A stretch of 24,303 nucleotides of DNA from JADLEX01 sp964586775 (GTDB taxonomy: Bacteria > Lernaellota > Lernaellaia > JACKCT01), in contig CAZPJD010000268.1 in the NCBI GenBank assembly GCA_964586775.1, positions 1-24,303 of the forward strand, given 5' to 3'. Every line of letters begins with the position of its first letter. The first letter of the stretch is position 1. The position numbers and the translations under genes are program-made. Under the pieces are notes generated by a model, which was given only the letters and a program-made list of their open reading frames with translations, had not been told where the DNA came from and ran no database searches. Of this stretch, positions 14,181-24,139 are shown in pieces.

Positions 14181-15236
14181 TTGAATACCAAGGTGTTTCG
14201 GTCTTATCGCGATGCCGGGGTCGATATCGACGCCGGAAACGAGCTGGTGCGTCTCATCAAGCCCTTCGTTCGGTCGACGTTCCGGCCCGAGGTGAAGGCC
14301 GATATCGGCGGATTCGCGTCGCTTTTTGCCCTGAATACGCTCAACTACAAGAATCCGCTGCTCGTCTCGGGCACCGACGGCGTGGGCACCAAGCTCAAGG
14401 TCGCGTTCATGACGGGTCGTCTCGACACCGTCGGCATCGACCTCGTGGCGATGTGCGTGAACGATGTCATCACGTGCGGGGCCGAGCCTTTGTTCTTTCT
14501 CGATTACTTCGCCTGCGGCAAATTGGAACCGCAGGCCGCGGCCCAGGTCATCAAGGGTATCGCCGACGGCTGCAAGGAAGCGGGCTGCGCGCTGGTGGGC
14601 GGCGAAACCGCGGAGATGCCCGACTTCTACCCGCCGGGTGAGTTCGACCTCGCGGGGTTCGCGGTGGGCGTGGTCGATCGCGACGTGCTGATCGACGGCA
14701 GCGGCATCGCCGAGGGCGATCGCGTGATCGGTGTGGCGAGCACGGGCCTGCACTCCAACGGCTACTCGCTGGCGCGCAAAATTGTCTTCGAGCAGTTAGG
14801 CCTGAAGGTCGACGACCGGATCGAGGGATTCCGGGGCACGGTCGGCGAGGAGCTGCTGACGCCCACGCGCATCTACGCCAAGACCCTGCGCAACCTGACA
14901 CGCAATTTCACGATCAAGGGCGTCGCCCACATCACCGGCGGCGGGCTGCTCGAAAACGTCCCGCGCATTCTGCCCGAGCGCGCCGGGGTGCGTTTTTATC
15001 GCGGGTCGTGGGAAGCGCCGGGGGTTTTCGAGACGCTGCGACGCGCGGGCGGCATCGACGACGCCGAGATGTGGCGCACGTTCAATATGGGCATCGGGCT
15101 CGCGATCGTCTGCCCCGAGGAAGAGGTCGAGAACGTCCTGATCCGCCTCTCGGGCCTGCAGGAACGGGCGTGGGTGATCGGCGAGATCGTGCCGCGAGAG
15201 GACCGCGAATCCCCCGCCGTCGAGGTGGTCGGCTGA
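14181..15236 (+). CDS. purM: Phosphoribosylformylglycinamidine cyclo-ligase (AIR synthetase)
   Basis: A 351-residue cytoplasmic enzyme of purine synthesis that closes FGAM to aminoimidazole ribonucleotide using ATP. Family motifs are all present: YRDAGVDIDAGNELV at the N-terminus, SGTDGVGTKLKVAF, IDLVAMCVNDVITCGAEPLFFLDYF, GCALVGGETAEMPDFY and GVASTGLHSNGYSL, with HITGGGLLENVPRILP in the C-terminal half. Length is normal for PurM. TTG 14181 is chosen because GAGG lies 6 nt upstream and the protein then begins where the family does; the frame is open further upstream without similarity. Its stop overlaps the ATG of the next gene (TGATG), so they form a coupled pair. Confidence 0.95.
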   Translation: MNTKVFRSYRDAGVDIDAGNELVRLIKPFVRSTFRPEVKADIGGFASLFALNTLNYKNPLLVSGTDGVGTKLKVAFMTGRLDTVGIDLVAMCVNDVITCGAEPLFFLDYFACGKLEPQAAAQVIKGIADGCKEAGCALVGGETAEMPDFYPPGEFDLAGFAVGVVDRDVLIDGSGIAEGDRVIGVASTGLHSNGYSLARKIVFEQLGLKVDDRIEGFRGTVGEELLTPTRIYAKTLRNLTRNFTIKGVAHITGGGLLENVPRILPERAGVRFYRGSWEAPGVFETLRRAGGIDDAEMWRTFNMGIGLAIVCPEEEVENVLIRLSGLQERAWVIGEIVPREDRESPAVEVVG

Positions 15237-16705
15237 TGATCGGAATGCTCTTCGACGTCACGATCCTGGGCTCGGATTTGTCCGGGCTGATCGCGGGCGC
15301 GTTGCTCGTCAAGCGCGGGTACAACGTGCTGATCGTGGACGTCGAAGCGCAGGCGCATGTGAAACGAGTCGGAGAGTACCGTCTGCGCCGATTCCCCGGC
15401 ATGTTCTTCGGTTTCGGCAAGGGGCAGATCTTCTCCGAGATCTTCACCGAGCTCGGCATCCCGTTCCTCGACAAAAAGCGCTTCCTGATGGCGGAGCCGG
15501 GGTTTCAGATCGTCACCCCCGCGCGGCGCGTCGATCTACCGCAGTCGCGTGACGAGCTGTTCCGCACCGTCTCGCTCGAATTCCCCAAGGAGTCGGGCAA
15601 GGTCGTCTCGCTCATCAACGACGTCGACCGCTACGCGCAGGTGATCCGAGGGTTCTTCGTCAACGACGTGGTCTATCCGCCGTCCACCTGGGGCGAGGGC
15701 CGCGCCGCGAAAAAGGCGCTCGCCAGCGTCTCCGACCTCTACAAAGAGGCGATCCGTACCGACTACGGCGAGTTCGTGGACCGCTACGAACTGTCGCCCG
15801 AGGCGCGCACCTTCATTGACGGGCAGGTGCAGTATCTGTCGCCGGTCTACCCCGACGCGCCGAATCTGGCCTACGCGGCCAACCTGCTGGGGCTCACCAA
15901 CAACGGCATCTTCCAGGTCGAGGGCGGCATCAAGGTTCTCGAGACGCTCTATCGCGAGCGCATCTCGGCGTATCGCGGCGTCTGCCACCGCACACCGGCC
16001 ATCGAACACATTGAATTCGGCAAGTATTCCGAGATCAAATTCGCCGACCAGAAAGAACCGATCAAGACGAAGGCGATCGCCGTCTGCGACAACCCCGAGG
16101 AGTTCTTCAGGGCGTGGTCGCCCAAGCACCTGAAGTCCGATTTCAAGGAAAAGCTGGAACTCCCGCCGCCGGGTCAGCACGACTTCGTGCTCTACGTGGG
16201 CATCGACGCGAATGTGGTGCCGGTCGGCATGGGTCCCAACGTCATCCTCGTTCAGGATCCCCGTCGCGAGCTGATCGACGACAACCTCATCATGATCAGC
16301 CTCTCCGCGCCGGACGACGAAGCCCTCGCCCCGATCGGCAAGCGTCTGCTGGCCGCGCGCATCAAGATCCGCCCGCAAAATGGCGTGATGGAAGAGCGCA
16401 CCGCGGACATGCTCTGCGAACGCATTCACGGCGCGCTACGCGAGATGATGCCGTTTCTCGACGACTTCACGGATTTCGTGGCGAAAAAAGAAAGCTACGA
16501 ACTTTACCGCATCGAGCGATCCGAGGCGTGGTCGCAGAACATCGACGACGACAAGCTCGGCGTCGCCCTGCTCCACAACCGCACCCCGCACAAGTCGGTG
16601 TTCTACACCGGCAAGGCGGTTCTTCCGGGCCTTGGCATGGAAGGCGAAGCGGTCTCGGCGCGCAACCTCGTCAGCATCATCGCCGACGAATATCCCAAGA
16701 AGTAG
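15236..16705 (+). CDS. Phytoene dehydrogenase/carotenoid isomerase-like FAD protein
   Basis: A 489-residue protein with an N-terminal dinucleotide-binding fold (DVTILGSDLSGLIAGALLVKRGYNVLIVD at about 7-35, where GxDxSG replaces GxGxxG) and a C-terminal FAD-contact stretch near FYTGKAVLPGLGMEGEAVSARNLVSII. This arrangement is that of the COG1233 family (phytoene desaturase, carotenoid isomerase and uncharacterised relatives). No carotenoid genes are near, and the middle region matches no specific enzyme I know, so the substrate is open. Start: ATG 15236 overlaps the purM stop; ATG 15245 is an alternative. Coupling to purM suggests steady housekeeping expression rather than a pigment cluster. 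Confidence 0.75.
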   Translation: MIGMLFDVTILGSDLSGLIAGALLVKRGYNVLIVDVEAQAHVKRVGEYRLRRFPGMFFGFGKGQIFSEIFTELGIPFLDKKRFLMAEPGFQIVTPARRVDLPQSRDELFRTVSLEFPKESGKVVSLINDVDRYAQVIRGFFVNDVVYPPSTWGEGRAAKKALASVSDLYKEAIRTDYGEFVDRYELSPEARTFIDGQVQYLSPVYPDAPNLAYAANLLGLTNNGIFQVEGGIKVLETLYRERISAYRGVCHRTPAIEHIEFGKYSEIKFADQKEPIKTKAIAVCDNPEEFFRAWSPKHLKSDFKEKLELPPPGQHDFVLYVGIDANVVPVGMGPNVILVQDPRRELIDDNLIMISLSAPDDEALAPIGKRLLAARIKIRPQNGVMEERTADMLCERIHGALREMMPFLDDFTDFVAKKESYELYRIERSEAWSQNIDDDKLGVALLHNRTPHKSVFYTGKAVLPGLGMEGEAVSARNLVSIIADEYPKK

Positions 16706-16751
16706 CGCGGGATCTTGAAGCGGGCCGCGCACGGCGGCCGGAATCTCAGCC

Positions 16752-16949
16752 TCAGGTAAAGCGGCTGCCCGCCGGCGCGGAACACCCGCCGCCCTTGGCC
16801 GACGGCGCTGCGCTGGGCGCGGCGATCTGCTTCTGGGCGTCCGTGGCGCCGCAGTGCGGACAGGTCTGGGGCTGACCCGCAGCGGAAATCGAAACGAGCT
16901 TGTCGAATTGTTCGCCGCACACGCGGCAGCGGTAGACGTAGATCGGCAT
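16752..16949 (-). CDS. FmdB-type zinc-ribbon protein
   Basis: A 65-residue protein beginning MPIYVYRC, the hallmark of the FmdB/CxxC_CxxC_SSSS family. Two CxxC pairs (CRVC near residue 8, CPHC near residue 35) would bind one zinc ion, followed by a short low-complexity tail with one more Cys (GGGCSAPAG). Proteins of this family are putative regulators; the biochemical role is unknown. ATG 16949 is chosen because GGAGG lies 7 nt upstream; an in-frame GTG sits directly before it. The start lies 3 nt after the end of the selenoprotein frame, making it the third gene of the arsR operon. Confidence 0.85.
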   Translation of the reverse strand: MPIYVYRCRVCGEQFDKLVSISAAGQPQTCPHCGATDAQKQIAAPSAAPSAKGGGCSAPAGSRFT

Positions 16950-16952
16950 CAC

Positions 16953-17138
16953 TCACCCTCCCTCGGGGCCGGGGGCGGTTTCGGATTCTTTGGGGTCGCG
17001 CGAACGGGGCTTTTTGCCGTCATCCAGACGGCAGGAGTTCGACGCTCACGTGGGCACACCCAGCTTGGGCAGGATCACGGTCTGGAGCAGAACCCAGAAC
17101 ACGAGAAACCCGACGATCCACAGGTCGTTCGCGGACAT
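16953..17138 (-). CDS. Candidate small membrane selenoprotein with in-frame UGA (Sec31)
   Basis: From ATG 17138 (GAGGAG 9 nt upstream) the frame encodes 30 residues, with one membrane segment (DLWIVGFLVFWVLLQTVIL) followed by PKLGVPT, and then meets TGA at 17048-17046. Read as selenocysteine, it continues U-ASNSC-RLDDGKKPRSR and ends at TGA 16955-16953, 61 residues in all, with a U-x4-C pair just outside the membrane. Three things support read-through: a hairpin 12 nt after the UGA has SECIS geometry; the extended frame fills the 96-nt gap and stops 3 nt before fmdB; and the sequence around the UGA makes a Sec/Cys redox pair. The gene follows arsR by 6 nt. If the UGA is a true stop, the product is a 30-residue membrane peptide. 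I do not recognise a named family. No sel genes are in this window. Confidence 0.7.
17015..17048 (-). promoter_or_regulatory. Candidate bacterial SECIS element directly after the in-frame UGA
   Basis: On the minus strand the UGA (17048-17046) is followed by 12 nt, then TGCCGTC (17033-17027), loop TGGAT (17026-17022) and GACGGCA (17021-17015), a perfect 7-bp stem. The apical loop starts 19 nt after the UGA and has G at its second and third positions. Known bacterial SECIS hairpins sit just downstream of the UGA, with a small apical loop carrying an early G that SelB contacts. Confidence 0.65.
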
Positions 17139-17144
17139 GGGTCG

Positions 17145-17480
17145 TCACTCCTCGGGAAACTGCGAACACGCGCAGCGATGCATGCACGAGAGCAGATCGA
17201 ACACGTGCGGGTTGTTGATGCTGTAAATCGCCCTGCCGCCGCGCCGCTCGGTCTTCACGAGCCCCACCATGCGCAGGATCTTGAGTTGCTGCGAGACGAT
17301 CGCCTGCTTCTCGCCGATCGCAAGCGCCAGGTCGCCCACGCAGATCTCGCCGCGCGCGAGCGTATCGATCACCCGCAGCCGGACGGGATGTCCCACGGCC
17401 TTGAGCAGGTCCGCGATGCCGTCGCACTGGCGGTTCGTGAAGGGTGCGAAGTCGGATTCGGGAAGCACGTCGGTCGCCAT
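17145..17480 (-). CDS. ArsR/SmtB-family transcriptional repressor
   Basis: A 111-residue winged-helix repressor. HPVRLRVIDTLARGEICVGDLALAIGEKQAIVSQQLKILRMVGLVKTERRGGRAIYSI (about residues 31-88) is the ArsR DNA-binding fold, with QQLKILRMVGLV as recognition helix and wing after it. Cysteines are at about 47 (EICVGD, the position of the ArsR-type site) and in the tail (CMHRCACSQ), giving a likely thiol sensor of a metal(loid) or oxidant; the ligand cannot be told from sequence. ATG 17480 has GAGGTGG just upstream. It is the first gene of the operon with the candidate selenoprotein and fmdB, and its promoter contains a palindrome suitable for autorepression. Confidence 0.9.
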   Translation of the reverse strand: MATDVLPESDFAPFTNRQCDGIADLLKAVGHPVRLRVIDTLARGEICVGDLALAIGEKQAIVSQQLKILRMVGLVKTERRGGRAIYSINNPHVFDLLSCMHRCACSQFPEE

Positions 17481-17492
17481 TTGCCACCTCTG

Positions 17493-17527
17493 TATAGCAA
17501 TATATCTATATGATTCGGTTTTGGCAA
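17493..17527 (-). promoter_or_regulatory. arsR promoter with overlapping operator palindrome
   Basis: On the minus strand TTGCCA (17527-17522), 17-bp spacer, TATATT (17504-17499). An inverted repeat TATAG-N8-CTATA at 17493-17510 covers the -10 box, so a dimeric ArsR protein bound there would block RNA polymerase. It is the only AT-rich spot in the area. Confidence 0.65.
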
Positions 17528-17555
17528 GAGGAATTCTACCGCGGCACGCAGATTC

Positions 17556-19550
<1,995 letters not shown>

Positions 19551-19630
19551 TTTCGCTCCCCGACAGGCGCTCCTACATGCCCTCGAATCCCCGGCGCGTC
19601 AACGACTCGAACCCGACGGGCGGACGCTCA

Positions 19631-20773
19631 ATGCCTGAGCGCCGGTTCGACCTGTTCGCCATCTGCGCGCCGGGCGTCGAGCCCGCATTGTACGACGAAA
19701 TGGGCGAGCTTGGCCTCGATCCCCTGCGCGCCGTTCATGGTGGGGTCGAATTCCTGGGGACGGCGCGAGACCTGTACCGCGCAAATCTGTGGCTGCGCAC
19801 CGCGGGGCGGGTGCTCATGCGCGTCGGCGAATTCGTCGCCATGTCGTTTCCCGAACTCGCGCGAAAGATCAGGCGGATTCCGTGGACCGAACTGCTGCCG
19901 GCGGGAACGCCCGTCGAGGTACGCGCCGCGAGCCACGGCTCCAAACTGAACATCCGCAAGAAAATCGAAAGCGTCGTCGCCGACACGATCGCCGAGCGAT
20001 TGGGCGTGCCCAAGGCGGACCGCGCGCCCATCACCGTGCTTGCGCGATTCGATCAGAACAACTGCACAATCTCGCTCGACACCTCGGGCGACCTGCTGCA
20101 TCGGCGCGGATTCCGCCGCGAAACGGCGCGCGCGCCGCTGCGCGAAACCATGGCCGCGGCGATGCTGCGTTACGCGGGGTTCGATCCACGCGAGCCCTTC
20201 GTCGATCCCATGTGCGGATCGGGCACGCTGGTGCTCGAGGCCGCGCTGTGGGCGCTGCGCCGTGCGCCCGGCGCAGAGCGCGATTTCGCGTTCATGGACT
20301 TCGCCCAATTCGACGCGAAGCTCTTTGCGAATCTGCGCGAAGAAGCCATTGCGAACGCCCGCGACACGCTGCTCGCCCCGATCGTGGGCGCCGACGCGAA
20401 CGCATCGGCGGCGGCAGCCGCCCACGGAAATCTCGACCGCGCCGGGCTCGCGACGCAGGTCGAGGTTCGGCACGTGCCGATCCATCGATTCGCCCCCCCG
20501 CGCGAGCCGGGACTCGTGTGCTTCAATCCGCCCTTCGGCGGTCGCGTAGGCGCGGCCCCGTCGCTGGGAAGTCTCTACTCCAAGGCGGGCGATGCGCTGC
20601 GCGAGCGATTCGTCGGCTGGCGCTTCGGCGTGCTCACGGCCGACGAAGCGATGTGGAAGGCGATGCGTCTGCGCTACGATGCCGCGTTTCCCATGCTGCA
20701 CGGCGGCACGCGGGTGCGTCTGCACATCGGGCGGATCGCGGAGCGACCCGCGCACGGGCGAGGACGGCGGTGA
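19631..20773 (+). CDS. THUMP-domain 23S rRNA guanine-N2 methyltransferase (RlmL N-half type)
   Basis: A 380-residue SAM-dependent methyltransferase expected to methylate a guanine N2 in 23S rRNA. Residues ~50-160 form the THUMP RNA-binding domain and ~165-375 the UPF0020-type methyltransferase domain, with SAM motif FVDPMCGSGTLVLEAALWALR (about 190-210) and catalytic motif NPPFGG (Asn299). It corresponds to the RlmL N-terminal methyltransferase without the RlmK half. ATG 19631 matches the family start (MPERRFDLFAICAPGVE); in-frame ATG 19577 is possible. It diverges from uvrB and converges on phoU with only 9 bp between stops. A tRNA guanosine target (Trm14/TrmN type) is a less likely alternative. 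Confidence 0.85.
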   Translation: MPERRFDLFAICAPGVEPALYDEMGELGLDPLRAVHGGVEFLGTARDLYRANLWLRTAGRVLMRVGEFVAMSFPELARKIRRIPWTELLPAGTPVEVRAASHGSKLNIRKKIESVVADTIAERLGVPKADRAPITVLARFDQNNCTISLDTSGDLLHRRGFRRETARAPLRETMAAAMLRYAGFDPREPFVDPMCGSGTLVLEAALWALRRAPGAERDFAFMDFAQFDAKLFANLREEAIANARDTLLAPIVGADANASAAAAAHGNLDRAGLATQVEVRHVPIHRFAPPREPGLVCFNPPFGGRVGAAPSLGSLYSKAGDALRERFVGWRFGVLTADEAMWKAMRLRYDAAFPMLHGGTRVRLHIGRIAERPAHGRGRR

Positions 20774-20782
20774 ACCGAACCC

Positions 20783-21475
20783 CTACCCCTTGCGGATTTT
20801 GTCGAGCCCCTCGATCTGCCGAACGTCCTTGCCCTTGACCAGAAACACGACCTGCTCGCACAGGTTGGTGCTGTGGTCGGCCATGCGCTCCAGAAATTTC
20901 GCGATCGACTGGATGTGAATCCCGCGTTCCACGGCGTCCGGGTTCTTGAGCATGATCGCCAGCAGGTCGCGGATGATGATGTGGTAGAGTTCGTCGACCT
21001 CGTCGTCGCGCTCCATGATCTGTTCGGCCATGTCGGCGTCTTCCTTCACGAAGGCGTCGATCGACTCGCGCACCATCGACATCACGATGTCGGCCATTTT
21101 CGGGATGTCCTGATAGGGCTTGAGCGGCGGTTCCACGTTGAGCAGCAGCGCGCGCTCGCAGATGTTCACGGCCAGATCGCCGATGCGTTCCAGATCGTTG
21201 GCCATCTTGATCGCCTGCGTGGTGAAGCGCAGGTCCTTGGCCACGGGCTGCCGCTTCGCGAGGATCAGGAAGACGAGCTCGTCCACCAGGACTTCGCCCC
21301 GGTTTACTTCGAAATCCAGCTCGATCGTCGCGCGGGCCAGTTCGGAGTTGCGTTCGACGAGCGAGCGGATCGAACCGTCGATCATGTCCTCGCACTGCCC
21401 GGCCATGCGCAGCAGCGTCTCGCGCAAATCGTGCAGTTCCCGCTCGTACGCGCTGTCAGTGTGCGTCTTCTCCAT
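20783..21475 (-). CDS. phoU: Phosphate signalling protein PhoU
   Basis: A 230-residue cytoplasmic all-helical protein made of two three-helix bundles, which links the Pst transporter to the PhoR sensor and damps phosphate uptake when phosphate is plentiful. The metal-binding motifs of both halves are present: MANDLERIGDLAVNIC (about 90-105) and FLERMADHSTNLCEQ (about 195-210). The start at ATG 21475 (MEKTHTDSAYERELHDLRE) fits the family; ATG 21493, six codons upstream, is equally possible from the local sequence. It is the last gene of the pst operon, 47 bp after pstB. Confidence 0.95.
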   Translation of the reverse strand: MEKTHTDSAYERELHDLRETLLRMAGQCEDMIDGSIRSLVERNSELARATIELDFEVNRGEVLVDELVFLILAKRQPVAKDLRFTTQAIKMANDLERIGDLAVNICERALLLNVEPPLKPYQDIPKMADIVMSMVRESIDAFVKEDADMAEQIMERDDEVDELYHIIIRDLLAIMLKNPDAVERGIHIQSIAKFLERMADHSTNLCEQVVFLVKGKDVRQIEGLDKIRKG

Positions 21476-21522
21476 CGCTCTTCGCGTCTCCATGTCCCCG
21501 GCGCGCGGCGCGCGCAGGGGCA

Positions 21523-22293
21523 TCAACCGAACTTGCCCGTGATGTATTCCTCTGTCCGGCGGTCGCTCGGCGATCGGAACAGCACGTTCGTGTCCGTAAA
21601 TTCGACCAACTCGCCCATGAGAAAAAACGCGGTCTGGTCGGACACGCGCCCGGCCTGCTGCATGTTGTGCGTGACGATGACGATCGTGTAGTTCTCTCGA
21701 AGCTGATGGATCAGCTCCTCGATGCGCGCGGTGGCGATCGGGTCGAGCGCCGAACACGGCTCGTCCATCAGAATCACGTCGGGATCGACCGCAAGCGCGC
21801 GTGCGATGCACAGGCGCTGCTGCTGACCGCCCGAGAGGCCGGAGCCGGGTTTGTCGAGATAGTCTTTCACCTCGTCCCACAGCGCCGCCTGGCGCAGCGC
21901 GCGCTCGACCAGATCCGCGGCGTCGGAGCGTTTGAGCAAGCCCGTGAGACGCAGCCCCGCGAGCACGTTTTCGCGCACGGTCATCGTCGGAAACGGGTTG
22001 GGTTTTTGGAAGACCATTCCGACGCGTCGGCGCAGCAGCACGGGGTCGACCTCGCGACCGTAGATGTTGACGCCGCCGTAGAGGACCTCGCCCTCGACGC
22101 GGGCGCCGTCGATCAATTCGTGCATGCGATTGAGGCACCGGATAAACGTGGACTTGCCGCACCCCGACGGTCCGATCACCGCCGTGACCTTGTTATCGGG
22201 CACGTCGATCGTAATGGACCTGAGGGTGTGCTGGGGCCCGTACCAGGCATTCAGATCCCGCACTCGAAAAATGGCGCCGTTGACCGCGGACAC
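21523..22293 (-). CDS. pstB: Phosphate ABC transporter ATP-binding protein
   Basis: A 256-residue ATPase that drives the Pst phosphate importer from the cytoplasmic face. Walker A GPSGCGKST, Q-loop MVFQKPNPFPTMTVRENV, signature LSGGQQQRLCIARALAV, Walker B VILMDEPCSALDP and the switch His in IVTHNMQQA are all intact; the MDEPCSALDP wording and the GARVEGEV insert are typical of PstB. GTG 22293 is chosen because GGGAG lies 7 nt upstream; the GTG at 22299 and the TTG at 22329 are in frame but poorly spaced. It follows pstA by 63 bp, the longest gap in the operon. Confidence 0.97.
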   Translation of the reverse strand: MSAVNGAIFRVRDLNAWYGPQHTLRSITIDVPDNKVTAVIGPSGCGKSTFIRCLNRMHELIDGARVEGEVLYGGVNIYGREVDPVLLRRRVGMVFQKPNPFPTMTVRENVLAGLRLTGLLKRSDAADLVERALRQAALWDEVKDYLDKPGSGLSGGQQQRLCIARALAVDPDVILMDEPCSALDPIATARIEELIHQLRENYTIVIVTHNMQQAGRVSDQTAFFLMGELVEFTDTNVLFRSPSDRRTEEYITGKFG

Positions 22294-22356
22294 CGTCACA
22301 CTCCCACCGTCGCGCAAACTCGGCCGCAAGGGCCGGCGACGAAAAACGGACTTTAA

Positions 22357-23211
22357 CTAATACACGCGCTTCTGGAAACGATTGCGCAGATAGATCGCGA
22401 TCCCGTTGAGCAAAAGCAAGATGACGAGCAGGACCAGAATGCCCGCCGCCGCGTTGGTCACGAAGCCCTTTTGCGGTCGCGACACCCAGTTGAAAACCTG
22501 AATCGGCAGCGCCGTAAACGGCGAACGCAGTCCGTCGGGCAGAAACGGCACGTAGGTGAGCGCGCCGATCGTGATGAGTGGAGCCGTCTCGCCCAGCGCC
22601 CGCGCGACCGAGAGGATCGTGCCGGTGAGAATGCCGGGGAACGCCATCGGCAGCACCACGCGCCTTGTGGTCTGCCACTTCGTCGCGCCGAGCGAGAGCG
22701 CACCCTCGCGCAACGCGTTGGGCACGGTGGCGAGCGCCTCGCGCGTCGAGAGAATCACCACGGGTAGCACGAGCAGCGCGAGTGTCCCCGCCCCCGCGAT
22801 CACGCTGCGCCCGAATCCGAGCGCGCGTACGAACAGGCCAAGACCGAGCAGGCCGTAAATGATCGACGGAACGCCCGCGAGGTTGGCGATATTCACTTCG
22901 ATCACATTCGCCCAGAAACTGCGCTTGCCGTATTCCTCGAGGTAGACGGCCGCGCCCACGCCGATCGGCAGCGCGATGAGCGCCGTGAGCGAGACGACGA
23001 CCAAGCTGCCGACGAGGGCGGGCAGGATTCCCGCTTTTTCGGGCAAGCGCGACGGATAGCTCGTCAGAAAGTCCCAACCGAGCCGCTGGAGGCCGTCCTG
23101 CGCGACATCGACGATGAGAACGGCGAGCACGATCAGCGGCAGCGTCATGGCGACGAGGCACACACCCCGAAACACCCGCTCGAAGACCTTGCCCCGCCGC
23201 TTGCCCTTCAT
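22357..23211 (-). CDS. pstA: Phosphate ABC transporter permease PstA
   Basis: A 284-residue inner-membrane permease with about six transmembrane segments. The ABC-permease EAA loop reads EGALSLGATKWQTTRRVVLPMAFPGILTG (about 165-195), and the VSRPQKGF..NAAAGILVLLV ending matches PstA. It pairs with PstC to form the phosphate channel. The ATG at 23211 overlaps the pstC stop by 1 nt and has GGAGGAA upstream, inside the end of pstC, so the two are translationally coupled. The frame is open upstream to 23286, but that part is shadow. Confidence 0.96.
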   Translation of the reverse strand: MKGKRRGKVFERVFRGVCLVAMTLPLIVLAVLIVDVAQDGLQRLGWDFLTSYPSRLPEKAGILPALVGSLVVVSLTALIALPIGVGAAVYLEEYGKRSFWANVIEVNIANLAGVPSIIYGLLGLGLFVRALGFGRSVIAGAGTLALLVLPVVILSTREALATVPNALREGALSLGATKWQTTRRVVLPMAFPGILTGTILSVARALGETAPLITIGALTYVPFLPDGLRSPFTALPIQVFNWVSRPQKGFVTNAAAGILVLLVILLLLNGIAIYLRNRFQKRVY

Positions 23212-24113
23212 CAGTTCTTCCTCCGGTACCGACGGGCGAGCCGCTGGCTGAGCATGTTCATGCCGAGCGTCATGAGAAACAGGCACGCGCCGACAACGAA
23301 GATGGTCTGATACGCCAGCGAACCGTGGGGCGTATCGCCCAGCGCCACCTGCACAATGTAGGCGGTCATGGTCTCGATCTGTACGCGAGGGTCGAGGGTC
23401 AGGCGCGGTTGCTGGCCCGCGGCGATGGCCATGATCATCGTCTCGCCCACGGCGCGCGACACGGCCAGCGTCACCTCCGCCGCGATGCCCGAGAGCGCCG
23501 CCGGAATCACGACGCGAAAGATCGTCGGCAGCTTGCCCGCGCCAAGCGCGTACGCGCCCTCGCGCAGGCTCATGGGTACGGAATAGAGCGCGTCCTCGGA
23601 AAGGGACGAGATGAGAGGAATGATCATCACGCCCATGACGATGCCCGGAGACAGCGAGTTGAAACCCGCCAAATTGGGCACGAATTTCTGTAACAGCGGC
23701 GTCACGAAAACCAGCGCGAAGTAGCCATACACGATCGTCGGCACACCCGCGAGGATTTCGATCGCGGGCTTGATGACGCGCCGCGATCGCTCGTTGGCGA
23801 ATTCACTCAGGTAGATGGCCGCCAGCAGCCCGAAGGGCAGCGCCACCACGACGGCGATCACGGTCGTCAGCACCGTGCCCGACACCAGCGGCCAGATGCC
23901 GAATCTCTGCGTGGAAAAGAGCGGCGTCCACTGCGTGTCGAACAGGAAATCGCGGATGCGAACGACGCGGAAAAAGTGGAACGACTCGTACCCCAGAATT
24001 GCGACGATCCCGAAGGTCGTCACAACGGACACGACGCCACACAGGAAGAGACCCCGTTCGATCAGGGTCTCTCCCCATGTGCTTCTTCGCCTGAAGTCCG
24101 AATTTTCCCGCAT
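23211..24113 (-). CDS. pstC: Phosphate ABC transporter permease PstC
   Basis: A 300-residue inner-membrane permease. It has six predicted membrane segments, the first at about 25-43 (LCGVVSVVTTFGIVAILGY), and the EAA loop EGAYALGAGKLPTIFRVVIPAALSGI. The AGVPTIVYGYFAL and TLAVSRAVGETMIMAIAAG stretches are typical of PstC. Together with PstA it forms the channel fed by the PstS binding protein. ATG 24113 lies 26 bp after the pstS stop. The gene order pstS-pstC-pstA-pstB-phoU is the classic one. Confidence 0.96.
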   Translation of the reverse strand: MRENSDFRRRSTWGETLIERGLFLCGVVSVVTTFGIVAILGYESFHFFRVVRIRDFLFDTQWTPLFSTQRFGIWPLVSGTVLTTVIAVVVALPFGLLAAIYLSEFANERSRRVIKPAIEILAGVPTIVYGYFALVFVTPLLQKFVPNLAGFNSLSPGIVMGVMIIPLISSLSEDALYSVPMSLREGAYALGAGKLPTIFRVVIPAALSGIAAEVTLAVSRAVGETMIMAIAAGQQPRLTLDPRVQIETMTAYIVQVALGDTPHGSLAYQTIFVVGACLFLMTLGMNMLSQRLARRYRRKN

Positions 24114-24139
24114 GAAGACGAGAATCCCGCCCGATCGCG

